This document shows positions 9,659 through 20,869 of a stretch of DNA of 64,000 nt, piece after piece. Under the pieces are notes generated by a model, which made no database searches, was not told where the DNA came from, and saw only the letters and a program-made list of their open reading frames with translations. Made by a program: the position numbers and the translations under genes. This stretch comes from Schizophyllum amplum (lineage: Eukaryota; Basidiomycota; Agaricomycetes; Agaricales; Schizophyllaceae): contig VDMD01000006.1 in assembly GCA_007026445.1 (NCBI GenBank), positions 1 through 64,000 on the forward strand, written 5' to 3'. Position 1 is the stretch's first letter, and each line of letters begins with the position of its first letter.

Positions 9659-12600
9659 ATGTCTTCGACCACCGTTGAGTCTGACACGCGGCAGTCCAGC
9701 GTATTTGACGATGTTCCTCCGACTCCTGCCGCTCCAAGCAGCACAGCACCCTCTTCCCCAGGCCCGTCGCGTCGCGAGACGCCAGACGACGAGAGCGAGC
9801 CCGAGGACAAGGGTCAAGATGACAAGGTCCGCACATTGCTTCCGCTAAAAGCCAGGCTCTCCTAACACTGCCTTATAGTCTTCCGCATCCGACGCCGATC
9901 ATAGCTTGGTAAGGCGCTGAGGCGCACTGGCCAACAAGACCTACGACTCATCGCACTCTTACAGGATCCCGTCATGGAGGAGCGCTTGCAGAAGCTAGAG
10001 CTCATGCTCAAGAAGGCGAACGCGTATACCACCATCCTCCAGCGATCCATTGCGCCGGCTTCTCCTGCACCTGCACCTGCGACGACGAAGTCCAAGAGGA
10101 AGGCCGCGCCCAAAAAGGGGCGTGGTAAGCGTGCTAGGGTGGTCGAGGAAGATGAAGAGGATGAGGACGCGCCAGCAAAGAAACGGAAGACAGATGGGGA
10201 CGACAAGGCGGGCGAGCAGACCACGGAAGCCCTATTCAGTGCGCGCGCGCCTATAGCGCAGCCCGCCCTGATCACTGGTGCGACCATGAAAGACTACCAG
10301 CTGGAGGGTCTGCGATGGATGGTTGGCCTCGACAGCAACGGCGTGTCTGGCATTCTTGGTGCGTTACTCGTTATGCTATATCACTTGTACTCATCTAAGC
10401 TTCTACAGCCGACGAAATGGGTCTGGGCAAGGTATGTGCATGATGCCAAACTGTGGCACTATGCCGACTGACGACGCAACAGACTTTGCAGACAATTGCA
10501 TTCAACGCGTACATACGCGAGCTCAAGCACTCGAAGCACTTCCTCATCGTCTGCCCTCTGAGCGTCCTGCACAATTGGGTGTCGGAGTTCGAGAAGTTCG
10601 CCCCGTCGGTAAGCGTATTCCCCATTCTATATCAGCATAATGCTCAGTGCGGCCAGATTCCCGTATGCATGTACCACGGTACCGTCGATGAGCGCGCAGA
10701 GCTCCGACGCACCATCATGGCGCCTATAGGCAAGAAGGAGAAGCCCGCGAAGAAGCCTGCGCCCAAGGCCTCAAAGAAGGCATTCAAATCCTCAGAGGCG
10801 GTCTCCCAGTCCTCGAAGAAGGCGCCCAAGAATGCGAAGAAGACCGCGGCCAAGCCCAGGGCGCGCAGGAGCGGGCGGTTGAGCAAGATGGATGTCGACG
10901 AGGAAGAAGAACAAGAGGAGGCAGTCGAAGAGCCATCTGAGGCCAGCGATGAGGAGGCCAGCGACAACGAAGAGGCAGACCCGGAGTACGTTGACGATGA
11001 TGATGGCACCAAGCCCAAGAAGGCCAAGCGGGGTGCGGCGCAGGTCGACGGGCTGCAGAAGACGTCAGGCATTGACCCGGCAAAACTGGCGGATAAGGAT
11101 GACTTCGAAGACGATGGCGACGATGCGGGCGACTTTCCGGTTGTGATAACCACGTATGAGATGATCATTCGGGACGCGGCGCATTTGGCGGATTACGACT
11201 GGGGGTATATCATTGGTGAGTCGCCCGGTAGTAAACCAGTTCCATAGCTGACGCGGAGATCGTAGTCGATGAAGGTCATCGGCTCAAGAACATTGACTGC
11301 AAGCTGATGCGGGAGATCAAGAGGTACCATACGGCCCATCGCATGATTTTGACCGGCACACCGTTGCATGTGAGCATGCGTTTTCTTTGCGCTTACTCAT
11401 TCCTTATGTTCTCCAGAATAACCTTTCCGAGCTGTGGGCCCTCCTCAACTTTGTTCTGCCCGATATCTTCCAGGACCTTGAGTCCTTCCAGGAATGGTAT
11501 GCCACATATCTTTACACATGGGCTTTTTTGGTCTGACCATCGCTCAAGGTTCAATATCCCGTACATCCAAGAGAGCTTAGGCACCGAGCGCTCTAGCAAG
11601 ATCATCAACGACCTGCACGCCCTGCTCAAGCCCTTCCTCCTCCGCCGGCTCAAGTCTGACGTCGAGACAAACCTGCCGCCTAAGAAGGAGTACGTGCTCA
11701 ACGCCCCGCTCAGTATCCAGCAGCGCGAGACCTACGACCACATAGTAAACGGGACGCTGCGCACGCATTTGTTCGGCAAGGAGAAGGAGACGAAGAAGAA
11801 GATGACGGAGGCTGAGGCGCACGAGCCGCGGAAGCTTAGGAATAAGGGCAGGACTAAGGGGAGGTACAACGTCGATGGCGACGACGACGAGTACTTTGAC
11901 AACCTCGAGAATGGGAGGTTGGACGGTCGGGGGCTGAAGCGCGTAGAGCAGAAAGAGAAGACGGCGGCGGAGCTCGGGGAGGAGTATCAGCGGCAAGCTC
12001 TTGGTACGCTTGCTCTCTTTTTGCATACCTGGGCCGCATGTTAACGCCCTGTGCAGCGAAGAAGTTCCGCAATTTGAGTTTGCAGAACACGGTGATGCAG
12101 CTGCGCAAGGTGTGCTCGCACCCGTTCCTGTTCGACTGGCCGCTGGACGCGGAGACGCACCAGCCGGTGCTCGACGAGACGCTGGTCCACGCGAGCGGGA
12201 AGATGATGGTGCTGGAGCGACTGCTTGACGAACTGTTCCGCGGGAAGCACAAGGTGCTGCTGTTCAGTCAGTTTACGAAGATGCTGGATATCATCGAGGT
12301 GAGATAGCTTATCCTTCTCCGCCTTGTCCTCTAAATTGTTCTTCTTGGGTGACCTTGCTAATCATAATGCGTAGGACTGGGCGACGGAGTTTAAGGGCTG
12401 GAACATCTGCCGTATTGACGGCTCGACGCCGCCTCTTGAGCGCCGCTCAGAGATGGATAGGTTCCAGACCGGGGGCGACGCGGAGGATGCGCCGTGCTTG
12501 TTCCTTCTCAGCACGCGTGCGGGCGGATTGGGCATCAACCTTACCGCGGCGGATACTGTCATCTTCTATGATCAGGATTGGGTTCGTTCATTTTTTGCTG

Positions 12601-13117
12601 ACCTTCCAGACTGCCGACTAAGGTACCTTTTCAGAATCCCCAAATGGACGCGCAAGCCCAGGACCGCGCGCACCGCATCGGACAGACCCGCCCCGTGCTC
12701 ATCTTCCGTCTCGTCAGCGCGCACACTGTGGAGACCAAGATCATGCAACGCGCGACTGAGAAGCGCAAGCTCGAGGCGCTTGTCATCGCCAAGGGGCGCT
12801 TTAAGGCGCCCACCGCGGCCGCGCGCGCGGCGACCATGGCGGAGATGGCCACGGCGCTGCTGCAGCTGGAGGGCGAGAAGATCAACGTCGTCGCGGATAC
12901 GCATGAGGGACGCAAGGGCGTGCTGAGCGACGCGGACTTGGAGATGCTGCTGGACCGGAGCCCAGCTGCGTTTACGAATCGGCAGAGGGGGTGGACGTCG
13001 GCGACAGGCACTGGAAAGGCGGATGGGAGTGCGGCGTTTGCGGTGTACGATGCGCCGGCGACGGACAGCACGAACGATGCGTTGACGAATTTGTTTGGGG
13101 AGCAGCCAGTGGAGTGA
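9659..13117 (+). CDS. SNF2-family chromatin remodeler, Lsh/HELLS/Irc5 type
   Basis: An ATP-dependent DNA translocase acting on nucleosomes in the nucleus. The Lsh family supports heterochromatin, DNA methylation and cohesin loading in other eukaryotes. The spliced product is about 950 residues. A disordered acidic N-terminus and a coiled segment (residues about 75-100) precede the first helicase lobe, which has [12 protein letters not shown], Walker A in [21 protein letters not shown] box VDEGHRLKN and LTGTPLHNN. The second lobe has [37 protein letters not shown] and [16 protein letters not shown] plus the HNNL/ELW stretch favours Lsh/Irc5 over ISWI or Swi2. Eleven or so introns; Walker A sits on a 23-base exon (10409-10431). 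A charged lysine/acid insert of about 145 residues lies between [16 protein letters not shown] and VVITTYEMI. Intact as read. Confidence 0.9.
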
Positions 13118-13442
13118 TGGATGGAGGACAAGATGTATCTATTTGCTGTCATGCTTGCGTTGATTGTCGTCGTGTGTTTTCTTGGTTCGGCAGCTTTGTG
13201 TGTCAGGAGGCGGCCATTTTTTTCTTGCGATTATCCGACCTAATAGTAATATAGTTCTTGCCTTGAGCCAACTCTATGGTCGTCTCTCGCGAGCCAACCC
13301 TTGCTCCCTTGTCTCTGGCCTTGCACCTGCCTTGCACTGCAATCATCTGTTGGCTTCCGGTAGGCTGCAGTGTCCTCGGCCCGGAGGTCCGCATCCCGGG
13401 TTCTCGTCCGGTTCCGAAGCTTTCAACCTGCTCTTGCCCCTC
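13118..13442 (+). other. Intergenic, 3' flank of the remodeler gene
   Basis: No coding exon, repeat or RNA gene could be supported in this 325-base stretch. It presumably contains the 3' untranslated region of the remodeler. Confidence 0.4.
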
Positions 13443-13631
13443 ATGATCATCATGACACGTCGCAGCTCTATACCACTGGACGACGATTCAATCCAGCTTG
13501 TACTATGCTACCTGCCTGACTTTTCGTCACTCCAATCAGCTTTGCTCTCGTGTCGAGCAATCTATCGGGTGTGGCGCGCGTATCCTGTGCAGGCGCGTAA
13601 ACGCAATGGCAAGGCCAAAATGCGTTGCTGA
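13443..13631 (+). pseudogene. F-box N-terminal fragment
   Basis: A 62-residue open frame from an ATG at 13443. After a short polar start it reads IPLDDDSIQLVLCYLPDF, then SLQSALLSCRAIY, which matches the start of many basidiomycete F-box proteins (LP.D...VL..LPDF.SL..ALL.C..IY). The frame then changes to a basic tail and stops at 13629-13631, where a normal member would run for another 400 residues. No leucine-rich continuation was found downstream. It is best read as a truncated relic, or as the first exon of a gene I cannot follow. It sits at the left edge of a decayed region that runs to 17.4 kb. Confidence 0.45.
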
Positions 13632-13728
13632 CGCGCAATGATCTTCGAAGATAGAGTATGCTATCGCTGCAAACATTGTCGGCGGCGCCTTACCGCAAGC
13701 TCTGAGGCTAACACGTTAGTCTCCCCAG

Positions 13729-13751
13729 GCAGACGTTCGTAGAACGTCTGC
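13729..13751. repeat. Perfect 10-bp hairpin with 3-base loop
   Basis: GCAGACGTTC at 13729-13738 and its exact complement GAACGTCTGC at 13742-13751 flank the loop GTA. It has the same form (long perfect arms, 3-4 base loop) as the hairpins at the left end of the window, but a different sequence. Confidence 0.85.
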
Positions 13752-14065
13752 TGCTAGTCGCGCCCGGATCATAGGACTGCCCGCATTTGATGTCACATGA
13801 CATTTTCCGCGCTTTAACCTTCCCTTTATGTCCTGATATCCGGTCGGACCTCCGGTGCGAGTGCTTGCGACCGCGCGCGCCGGCGCGTTCGCGTTGATGT
13901 CTCCTCTGCTCGTGAATCGTCTGCCATGGCCTCAGGCCTCAGTGTCCATAAAATTCGATCGAAAGCTAGTCTCTACTGAAGAACTGATTGTGGATGCATT
14001 CTACTCTATAAGCATTGTTTGACCTATTTAACCACCTCTCCTCACTTGTGCCCTAGTGTTGTGCA

Positions 14066-14185
14066 GGGCAGGGTAAGGCAGGGTTTTGAGGGCTTGGGCA
14101 GGGCTTCATGGGGCAGGGTACCAGTCTGAGCTGAGCCCCAGCCCTCTACCCTCTTCTGCCCTGGCCCTCCATTGCCCGGGGCAGG
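14066..14185. repeat. G-rich then C-rich tract, quadruplex-capable
   Basis: On the + strand, eight runs of three or four G occur between 14066 and 14118, built on a repeated GGGCAGGG core. After a short spacer, C-rich copies of the same core (GCCCT, ACCCT) follow to about 14170, and the G core returns near 14178. The two arms are roughly complementary, so the stretch could form either a large stem or a G-quadruplex. Confidence 0.65.
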
Positions 14186-14829
14186 GCAGCGGGCCGGCGA
14201 GGGCTTTTCGGCATTTGCCAGTGCGGCATAATACTCATTCTGCCAGCAGTGGACTTGTTAGTTTTGGAGAAGATGCAAGTCCACATCATCACCAACGAAC
14301 CGAGACCGACGAGTGGCTCGAGAATATGATTGAGGAGCTAGAGACACGGGAGCTCGTGCCGCACGAGCAGCGAAACGACAAACGCCACATAGTATCTATG
14401 CGTGGTCCCTTCCGAGTCCTTTGTTCGAACTTCAACCCTCCCCTTGACTTCGCGCGTAATCCTAACAGCAAGGACATGCTCTTATGTCCATCTAGGCGTG
14501 CCGACAGCATCAGTTCACGCACGTACGCATTTTCGCCAATCCGAATGGTGCTATTGTTATTGTGTGACTCCTCGACATCGGGTTTCTTACCAAGAGATAT
14601 ATTCTACAACATTCCGTTCGACAAAGACGAGCCAATAATTCTTGGAGACATGTTCCACAGGCGTCGACGAGGGGAGGAGGCGGACGATCAAACGTAGCGG
14701 GCCAGCCGCCGCTGCGTCGCGTGAGTCGCGCATCGGCCCACCGGGGCGCTGGCATTCGCACCGATGATCCGCCGGATATGACTACATATAAGGGAAGTTA
14801 AAGCGCGGGAAACGTCAGGTGACTTAAAA

Positions 14830-15310
14830 TGCGGGCACTCCGGTTATCGGGGCGCGACATGAAGCAGACTACTAACACGTTACTCGAGTTTAAACATATG
14901 TTTACTCAAGTCTAATCAGGCCTCACGTCCACGGCCTCCGGGCCCCTTCATCCCGCCGACGGTCTGCTCGCCCTCGCGAGTTTCATGGCCAGTCTCCCTT
15001 TCCGTCGGCGACGTCACGACCTTTCACGATCTGTGCGCCACCCTCGGCGGTTCGCGGCCCGCTCCGCCCTTTTCGTGACTCGAGTCTCGGTCCCTTCTCC
15101 TATTTATTTTCGATCCTTTCCGATCTTATATAAAACTGGAGGGCGCGAGATCGGTCAGCTTACCTTTCTGACCTCTCGTGTCCTTCGGTAAGCTACCTAC
15201 CTACTTCGTCGTGAGGGTCCCTTTCTGACCTCTCGTGTCTCTAGTCAGCTCGTCGAGTTTCGTGTCACCCGCCCTCCGTCTCCCTATTGTACACTGTATT
15301 GTAGTCACGT
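14830..15310 (+). mobile_element. Possible LTR or promoter remnant
   Basis: A segment with TATATAA at 15127-15133, a CT-rich leader, and a 20-bp direct repeat (starting CCTTTCTGACC) at 15163-15182 and 15220-15239. This layout resembles the U3-R part of a fungal LTR. I could not find a second LTR, target-site duplication, or any gag/pol coding sequence in the window. It may instead be the promoter of the broken gene that follows. Boundaries are guesses. Confidence 0.25.
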
Positions 15311-15428
15311 CTAGCGTACCACGACTCAATACGTATTTTTCGGGCTCTGCCGCTGTGTTCAGGGCAGAGCCGCGTTGGCCTAAACCCGCGTGTGGACTCG
15401 ACGAGTTGATGGAGAGCCTGATTAGGAA

Positions 15429-17381
15429 ATGTTGGCAACGGATCGCTTGCATGTGGACTCTTACGCGGAACACCACGGGCCTGTCAAGATCTCTGCCTGG
15501 GAAGCCAAACTCTTGACTGCGTTCGCGGAGAAAGTCACCAAACTAGAAGTCATATTCAGCAGGAGGTGAGTGTCCATTAGTATCGTGCTCTCCTTCCAAC
15601 GCGCCTTTGTATTGCCCGCCCGTCTCGGTGCTATCCTTCGTGACACTATCTTCAATAATACTCGTAACGTCGCAGGCATAAATCCCGCCGGGACCCGACT
15701 TCTCAGCTCACTCACAACGAGTCTTGTCGCTTTCAACGAGCGATATACCGCCTTCTCGTCTTCTGCAAATCACGGCGTGAACGACCGTCTTAAATACAAG
15801 CATACTGAGGAATGGGATGGCGAGGCTGTTGCGGAGGTATGCCTTCCTCTTCTGTCACAAATTCGGTCCCTCACGCAGTGATCTCGTACAAGGCTCGTCA
15901 GCAACGCTATGTGTTCCTAGAGCAATACAGTACCGACGGCCTACGTGAGATCTATATGGTGGTGCAATTCTTGCAGAAATTGCACGACAGTCTCTTCGAG
16001 GTGTCTGATCCGGACCTCGGCGTGACCAGGGGTGAGTTAGCTATCACGCCTCGTGAGAGTTCACACTGACTTTCAAGATGAAGAGGACTTCGACGATTTC
16101 TCGCTGGCTTGCGGTCCCATTGCCTACTTGGAATGCTACGAGGAACATAATTTCTCTCCTTTAGAAGGATGGTCTAGGGCCTTCAACTGGGAGATGTTTG
16201 CTGGATTCTTGAGCCATCCACTGAAGCGGATCATGGACGCTCGCAAGGTAAGGAATATCGCTTATATTCCAGCACTTGTATACTGACGCTGTCCTTGAGA
16301 TCGTGCTCGAGGACGATGACTGGAAAGTCATTCTGGACAATGTTCCGAGCGATGGGCAAGCCACTTGCGACAGATGCCACACTATGAAGGGGTTCGAACT
16401 GTACGATGAAAACAGTACGTTCATGCATCCTATCTTACTTTTCAGTTTACCTTCCTCATGGCAGACTACGAAAACCTATGGATTAGCCCTCTTATGGCGA
16501 AGTTTGTGCTACCCAGGTTATTCAAGGTAGCCTTTCCGCCTGGCATTGACGCCAAGGCTAATCATGTTATGTAGGGCGAACTGCTTCGACATTGCACGGA
16601 AGGAGCTTTAATCGCAGCATATTTCTGGTCGTTGCGCTTCAGCTACGCCGACTTTTTGGATGAAATTTTCGCCTACTCGACGCCGATACCGCCTGCGAGG
16701 AAGGAGCAACACAAGTTAAGTCTGGACGACCCGGGGCTGGCTGACACGGCAGGTACCGATATCGATGCAGGAAGCTCCAGTGACATCCCTCCCGCACATT
16801 ATCCTAACCCGACTAGCGCAGCGGCGCAGGCAAGATATACCACAGGGTCTTATACGGCAGGGCCTTGGGACGGGCTCACGACATCGAACGCTTTATGTGC
16901 CGACTGTATTCAGGGATTTGTCATCGAATTATTGCCTCAGTGGTGGGTCGATCGAAGGCGGAAAGGTGCATCTCTTCCCTGCGTCGTTGTGATAAGGCTG
17001 CTGATCAGCATTTGCAGGAGGTGCTACTATTCCTGAAGATAAATGTTGCTACGGGTGGAATTGCAGCACAATGACGCGCGATCCCTCGCACGCCATGGAG
17101 CTCAACGTAAGTCGTGCTCACGTCTTATTCTGTTTCCCTTTCGATTCTGCGTACTGACGAGCTGTGCATAGCATTTCTGCAAGCCGAGTGGCAGCGAAAG
17201 TGCTTAGTTGGCTGTCCTCTTGATTGACGCAAGAGAAGTGTTAGAATTCTTGAATACTCGCATTGTGGACCCCCAAAGCGGTTGGCTGGTCTCCCGTGAC
17301 AAATTTCCAGCGCTCATGGGCGCATTGAGCTCGCAACCTATGTATGTAGGAGGTAGATTTATAAAGCTAGAGCACTGGTGA
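15429..17381 (+). pseudogene. Broken multi-exon gene of an uncharacterised basidiomycete family
   Basis: Several exons with good codon structure can be joined: a start at 15429 reading MLATDRLHVDSYAEHH, an exon with SCRFQRAIYRLL, one with RYVFLEQYST and VVQFLQKLHD, one with CGPIAYLECYEEHNFSPLEGW, one with NVPSDGQATCDRCHTMKGF, and a last part with EVLEFLNTRIVDPQSGWL ending at 17381. I recall this general layout from uncharacterised Agaricomycete proteins; no function is known to me. Two breaks are visible: the exon starting at 15676 runs into a stop after SRRERPS in its conserved frame, and near 17205-17225 the frame must shift between CLVGCPL and the EVLEFL segment. Missed introns could explain the first break but less easily the second. 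Confidence 0.45.
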
Positions 17382-17418
17382 ATAGTATAGACGAAAAGCT
17401 AACTATCTGGCCCTGGCT

Positions 17419-18776
17419 TTAGCGCTCAGTTTCCTCTCGCTCACTAGCCCGCCTCCTCCGCGCATTCTCCCTCAAGATGGCCACATACTCGCTATCCAGC
17501 CTCTCCTTCGCCTCCGGACTATCTTCCACCTTCCAGGCGTCCGGGTTCTTCAGTTTGAACCCCAGCTGTCGCTTCACCTTCGCCACATATCCGACCTCGC
17601 TCACGCTCCTCGACACGCGGTCCATATGCCGCCGCTCCTCGCTCATCTTGTCCCACATTGGCGGCGGCGGCTTGGACGCGCGACGACGGAGCGTGCGGTT
17701 GAGCACCTCGCCTGCGCGCTCGCGACGTCGCTCGCGGGCCTTGTTCGCGTGCTTAGCCCCGCGCGCGCGCTTGATCTGGGCCATGAGTTCGGGCGAGACG
17801 GACGTCGAGGCGCGCTTCTCGTCGAGCCTGAAGGTCTGCCTAATGTTATGTTGCGTCAATGTGATGGGTTGCTCTGCAGCTCGCGTCAGGGGTATAGTCC
17901 GTTATGATATCAAGGATCACGCGCACCCCATTGCTTGCTGGCATTCCCGGAGTATATAGGATCCATTTGAGCTCCAGGATTCAGTTCAAGCGCGCCGAGC
18001 TCGAGCTCCTGCTCGCGATGTATGTCACGGCGCAGCTCATCCATTTCTTCCATAAGAAGGTGACGGCGTTCGCGCGCGGCCCGGCGGAAGCGTAGCATGC
18101 CCGAGATATTGACGGGCTGCGGCTTGAGGCGGGGCAAGGGCTTGTTGAAATAAGATGGACGTATGAAGCCGCCGGTGAGCCATGGACGCTTCCGTTGGCT
18201 TTCCTCGATGTCGGACTGAATTTTTTGGTCAATATCGATCGCACGTATTCAGAGCACTAGGTGTACGCACCAAAGCATACTCCTCCTGTAGTCTCCATAG
18301 CCGTTGCTTATTCTTGTAGGCGAGCTGCCTATCCCAGCGTTGCAGCACCGCGCGGAGATGTTCATCACCATCGTGCGCACGCTTGAGCGTATCAAGCCAC
18401 TACAGACAACTGAGCACGAAGAGAACAAGACGTAAAGGATATGCGTACCTTGTAGCCTGTTTGCAGCGTCGCCCTCGTTCTCCGTACGCCCACATGAGCG
18501 CGGTTCTGGTCGGCTAGTCGACGAACGCGTTGTCTGATCTTTCCTTGACGTGGCAGCGCTGTCAGCCCTATGATTTTGCACGCTGTGCGTTGCACCTACA
18601 TCCTCAGTTGGCGCATACCGGATGAGACCTCTGTACCAGGACCAGAGAGTAGGAATGCGATGTGCGGAGAGTTTGAAGTAAGGTACTGTTGGCCTAAGCC
18701 GGCGGAGGGGTGATACGAGAGTCGCTAGATTGGCGCGGAATGCCAACGACTGGGGAGATGGTTGAAGGGCGTCCAT
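17419..18776 (-). CDS. LYR-motif (Complex1_LYR-like) protein, probably mitochondrial
   Basis: The N-terminus reads FKLSAHRIPTLWSWYRGLIRYAP (split here: FKLSAHRIPTLWS, WYRGLIRYAP), the L-Y-R type helix of small mitochondrial assembly and ribosome-linked proteins, followed after an intron by KIRQRVRRLADQNR. The spliced protein is about 365 residues, much longer than minimal LYR proteins. Its C-terminal two thirds are very basic and helical (RFRRAARERRHLLMEEMDEL; AKRARGAKHANKARERRR-like runs) and end ASEREETER. Family knowledge suggests a matrix protein bound by acyl carrier protein or part of the mitoribosome; this is inference. Five exons with short introns. The start at 18776 (MDALQPSP) is preferred over one 42 bases upstream. 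Confidence 0.6.
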
Positions 18777-19210
18777 GGGAGTCGACGGTTTATTGCTGCG
18801 ACACCTTGCAAGTGGCAATCAAGGACAGCGTCGGAACGTTTCCAATACCGGAAGAATTATCCAGAGCTATTCCAGAGACACGAACCCCAGCATTATTGGC
18901 TTGAGAGAAATGAGCGAATGGTTGGTTGAGAGCCGCTCGACGACGGACTCAGACTGGGGCATCGAACCGGACCGGAGCTCCCCGGGCCGAGATTGTTCTT
19001 GTTCTCCTCAAGCGCCCAACTGTTCCTGGCCGCCATGTTGGCTGACCGATCGTGACTTGAATGGCGAATCCGGGTTGGCCTCAACTTGTCATTGCCCCCC
19101 GCCTTGAGCGCTTGAGCCACTTCCAGCGCCGTCGTGGCCGCTGAGGACAGACATTGCACTACATACTTGACTCTGTCAGTCCGGTCGACCTTGGCAGCTG
19201 AGCAATTGTC
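18777..19210. promoter_or_regulatory. Shared upstream region of divergent LYR and PA-like genes
   Basis: 434 bases between divergent start codons. No coding exon is supported. No distinct motif was recognised. Confidence 0.35.
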
Positions 19211-20369
19211 ATGGTCAACTTCCATTGCTCTCCGTTCTTTCTTCTGTCACTCTCTTTGCTATTGCTTTGCGGTAGAGCGTCTGCCTATGTGCCTGCTACA
19301 GGTGAGTTCAACGCACTTCGATCGCCTCCCCCATTCATCCCCTCCTTCAACTCATGTCGCCTCCTCCTGCGTGCACTGAATGATGTCTGCTGATCTTCAG
19401 CCACCGATGACACGACCTCTGCCGCTGCCGCTGGCTTGAACACATCGGATATCGGGTCGTCTCTGACCTTGCGGTGGCCCCAGCAAGGGTACGCTCCTTT
19501 CACACCGAATCCTAGAAACTGACAGAAATGAACGGTGTCATAGGTCTCTTGCCGTGCCAGTCTCGTACTATCTAGCTGGCTTTCAGAGCAGTGGACTCGG
19601 GCAGGTGAAATGTATCTTGTTTTTCGTAGCTGCAGGTCGTACTGAAGTGTCGTCCAGGGTGCATTTATAAACCTCGCGGAGGCTGATCTGACGGTTGATA
19701 CACCGGCGAGTGCGTTGATGCTTTCTTGCCAGACCGAGTGTCTGCCCAAAGCTCACGGCTCACATCAGCCAAGACACCCTGGATTGCCTTCGTCTCTTGC
19801 GATTCGGATTCTCCTGCTACATTCACGGATATCGACATTTTTGCCTTGGCTAAGAGTAAGGGCGCGGTGGCTGGTGTACGTCTGCTTTCCTTGCTGTCTC
19901 GCGCGTTTCAACCTCAGAGTATCTGCAGCTCCTGTACACGGATAAGTCTAGCGTGTGCATCTTGAACGAGGACTACGCTGGGCAGCAACCCTTCGACATC
20001 TTTACCACACAGAGCCGTACTTCAGCCCAGCTTGTCAAGACGCGCTTCGATACCTCTGACGCGGCTAGCTACGATGCGCAAAAGCTTGACGACGCCTACG
20101 ATGACTTTGAGGAGGCGATCTCCACGGGTTACTATATGGACTATCCAGGATACCTTTACGCGGAGCTTAAGGCATACAACAGTTCATCTGCGGATCCAAG
20201 GGTCTGGACGAGCACGATGACGGCTTTGCCTACTGAGACTTCCGGATCCGGAAGTTCCTCGACAGTACGATTGAGCTCTACGGCGACGGCAAGCGGGGAT
20301 GCCCAGGACAGCATCTCCTCCAGTGACAATGGCGCTGCGAGTGGGGGTTTGTACTGGATTGGGTGGTAA
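19211..20369 (+). CDS. Secreted PA-domain-like protein, short form
   Basis: The first exon encodes a strong signal peptide (FFLLSLSLLLLCGRASA, cut after about residue 25). Later exons contain TPWIAFVSCDSDSP, DIDIFALAKSKGAVAGLL, VCILNEDYAG and FDIFTTQS, matching the luminal PA-type domain of fungal transmembrane PA/RING proteins that sort or ubiquitinate membrane cargo. The C-terminus is serine/threonine-rich and stops at 20367-20369 after GLYWIGW, with no transmembrane helix and no RING finger. It is therefore either a secreted form, a truncated gene, or a gene whose last exons I failed to find. About six exons; the splice between about 19640 and 19760 is not certain. Confidence 0.55.
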
Positions 20370-20869
20370 GGAGGATTCACCTTTGTTGTTGAACGATATC
20401 GCTAAGTGTGGACGCATAGGTCGAGCCCCATGCTTCTTGGGATTCTTCTCTCTTTATCGTTTTGAGGGGGTCCACGTCGCCTTTAATTCGCGTCATCAAA
20501 GGGATGTGAGGATACTGGGATAGGGTATGCCGCTGCGATTTTGGAAATAAGTATATTCATCGATATCATCCTGGGGTGACAAAATAGTTGACGGCGAATG
20601 AGTCAAACCAGAGTCTGCCATGCTGTGTACCTAATCTTTGAGACCACTTGAGATTAATTGCAGCGGACGGGCGTTGAGGCAGCGAACCTCAACATTGCTC
20701 GCGTGGAGGTGTGAACGGCCTTTCGGTCCGAGCGGAAGCAAATGCAGACTTGATCGCAACGCGTTGGGGAGGTCGGGACTGGCGCTGGCACAGCTTCCAG
20801 TCAGTCTTCAGTTTCAAAAGACCGCTCCTCAATCGCTCCTTGCTTCCTCCATCCATCACGCTCCCTGAT
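20370..20869. other. Intergenic, upstream of the amylase gene
   Basis: No coding exon is supported in these 500 bases. A short upstream exon of the amylase gene cannot be excluded because the first clear ATG is at 20870. Confidence 0.35.

Larger units (their letters stand above)
13632..15428. other. Gene-poor decayed stretch
   Basis: No intact gene is supported. A 203-residue open frame at 14086-14697 overlaps the G-rich tract and matches no family I know. The stretch holds a perfect 10-bp hairpin (13729-13751), a G-rich/C-rich tract (14066-14185), and a TATA-bearing segment with a 20-bp direct repeat (15163-15239) that may be an LTR remnant. Confidence 0.45.

Noticed and set aside
14086..14697. 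203-residue open frame
   Set aside because: Its start lies in the G-rich repeat and no domain is visible; composition fits chance opening.
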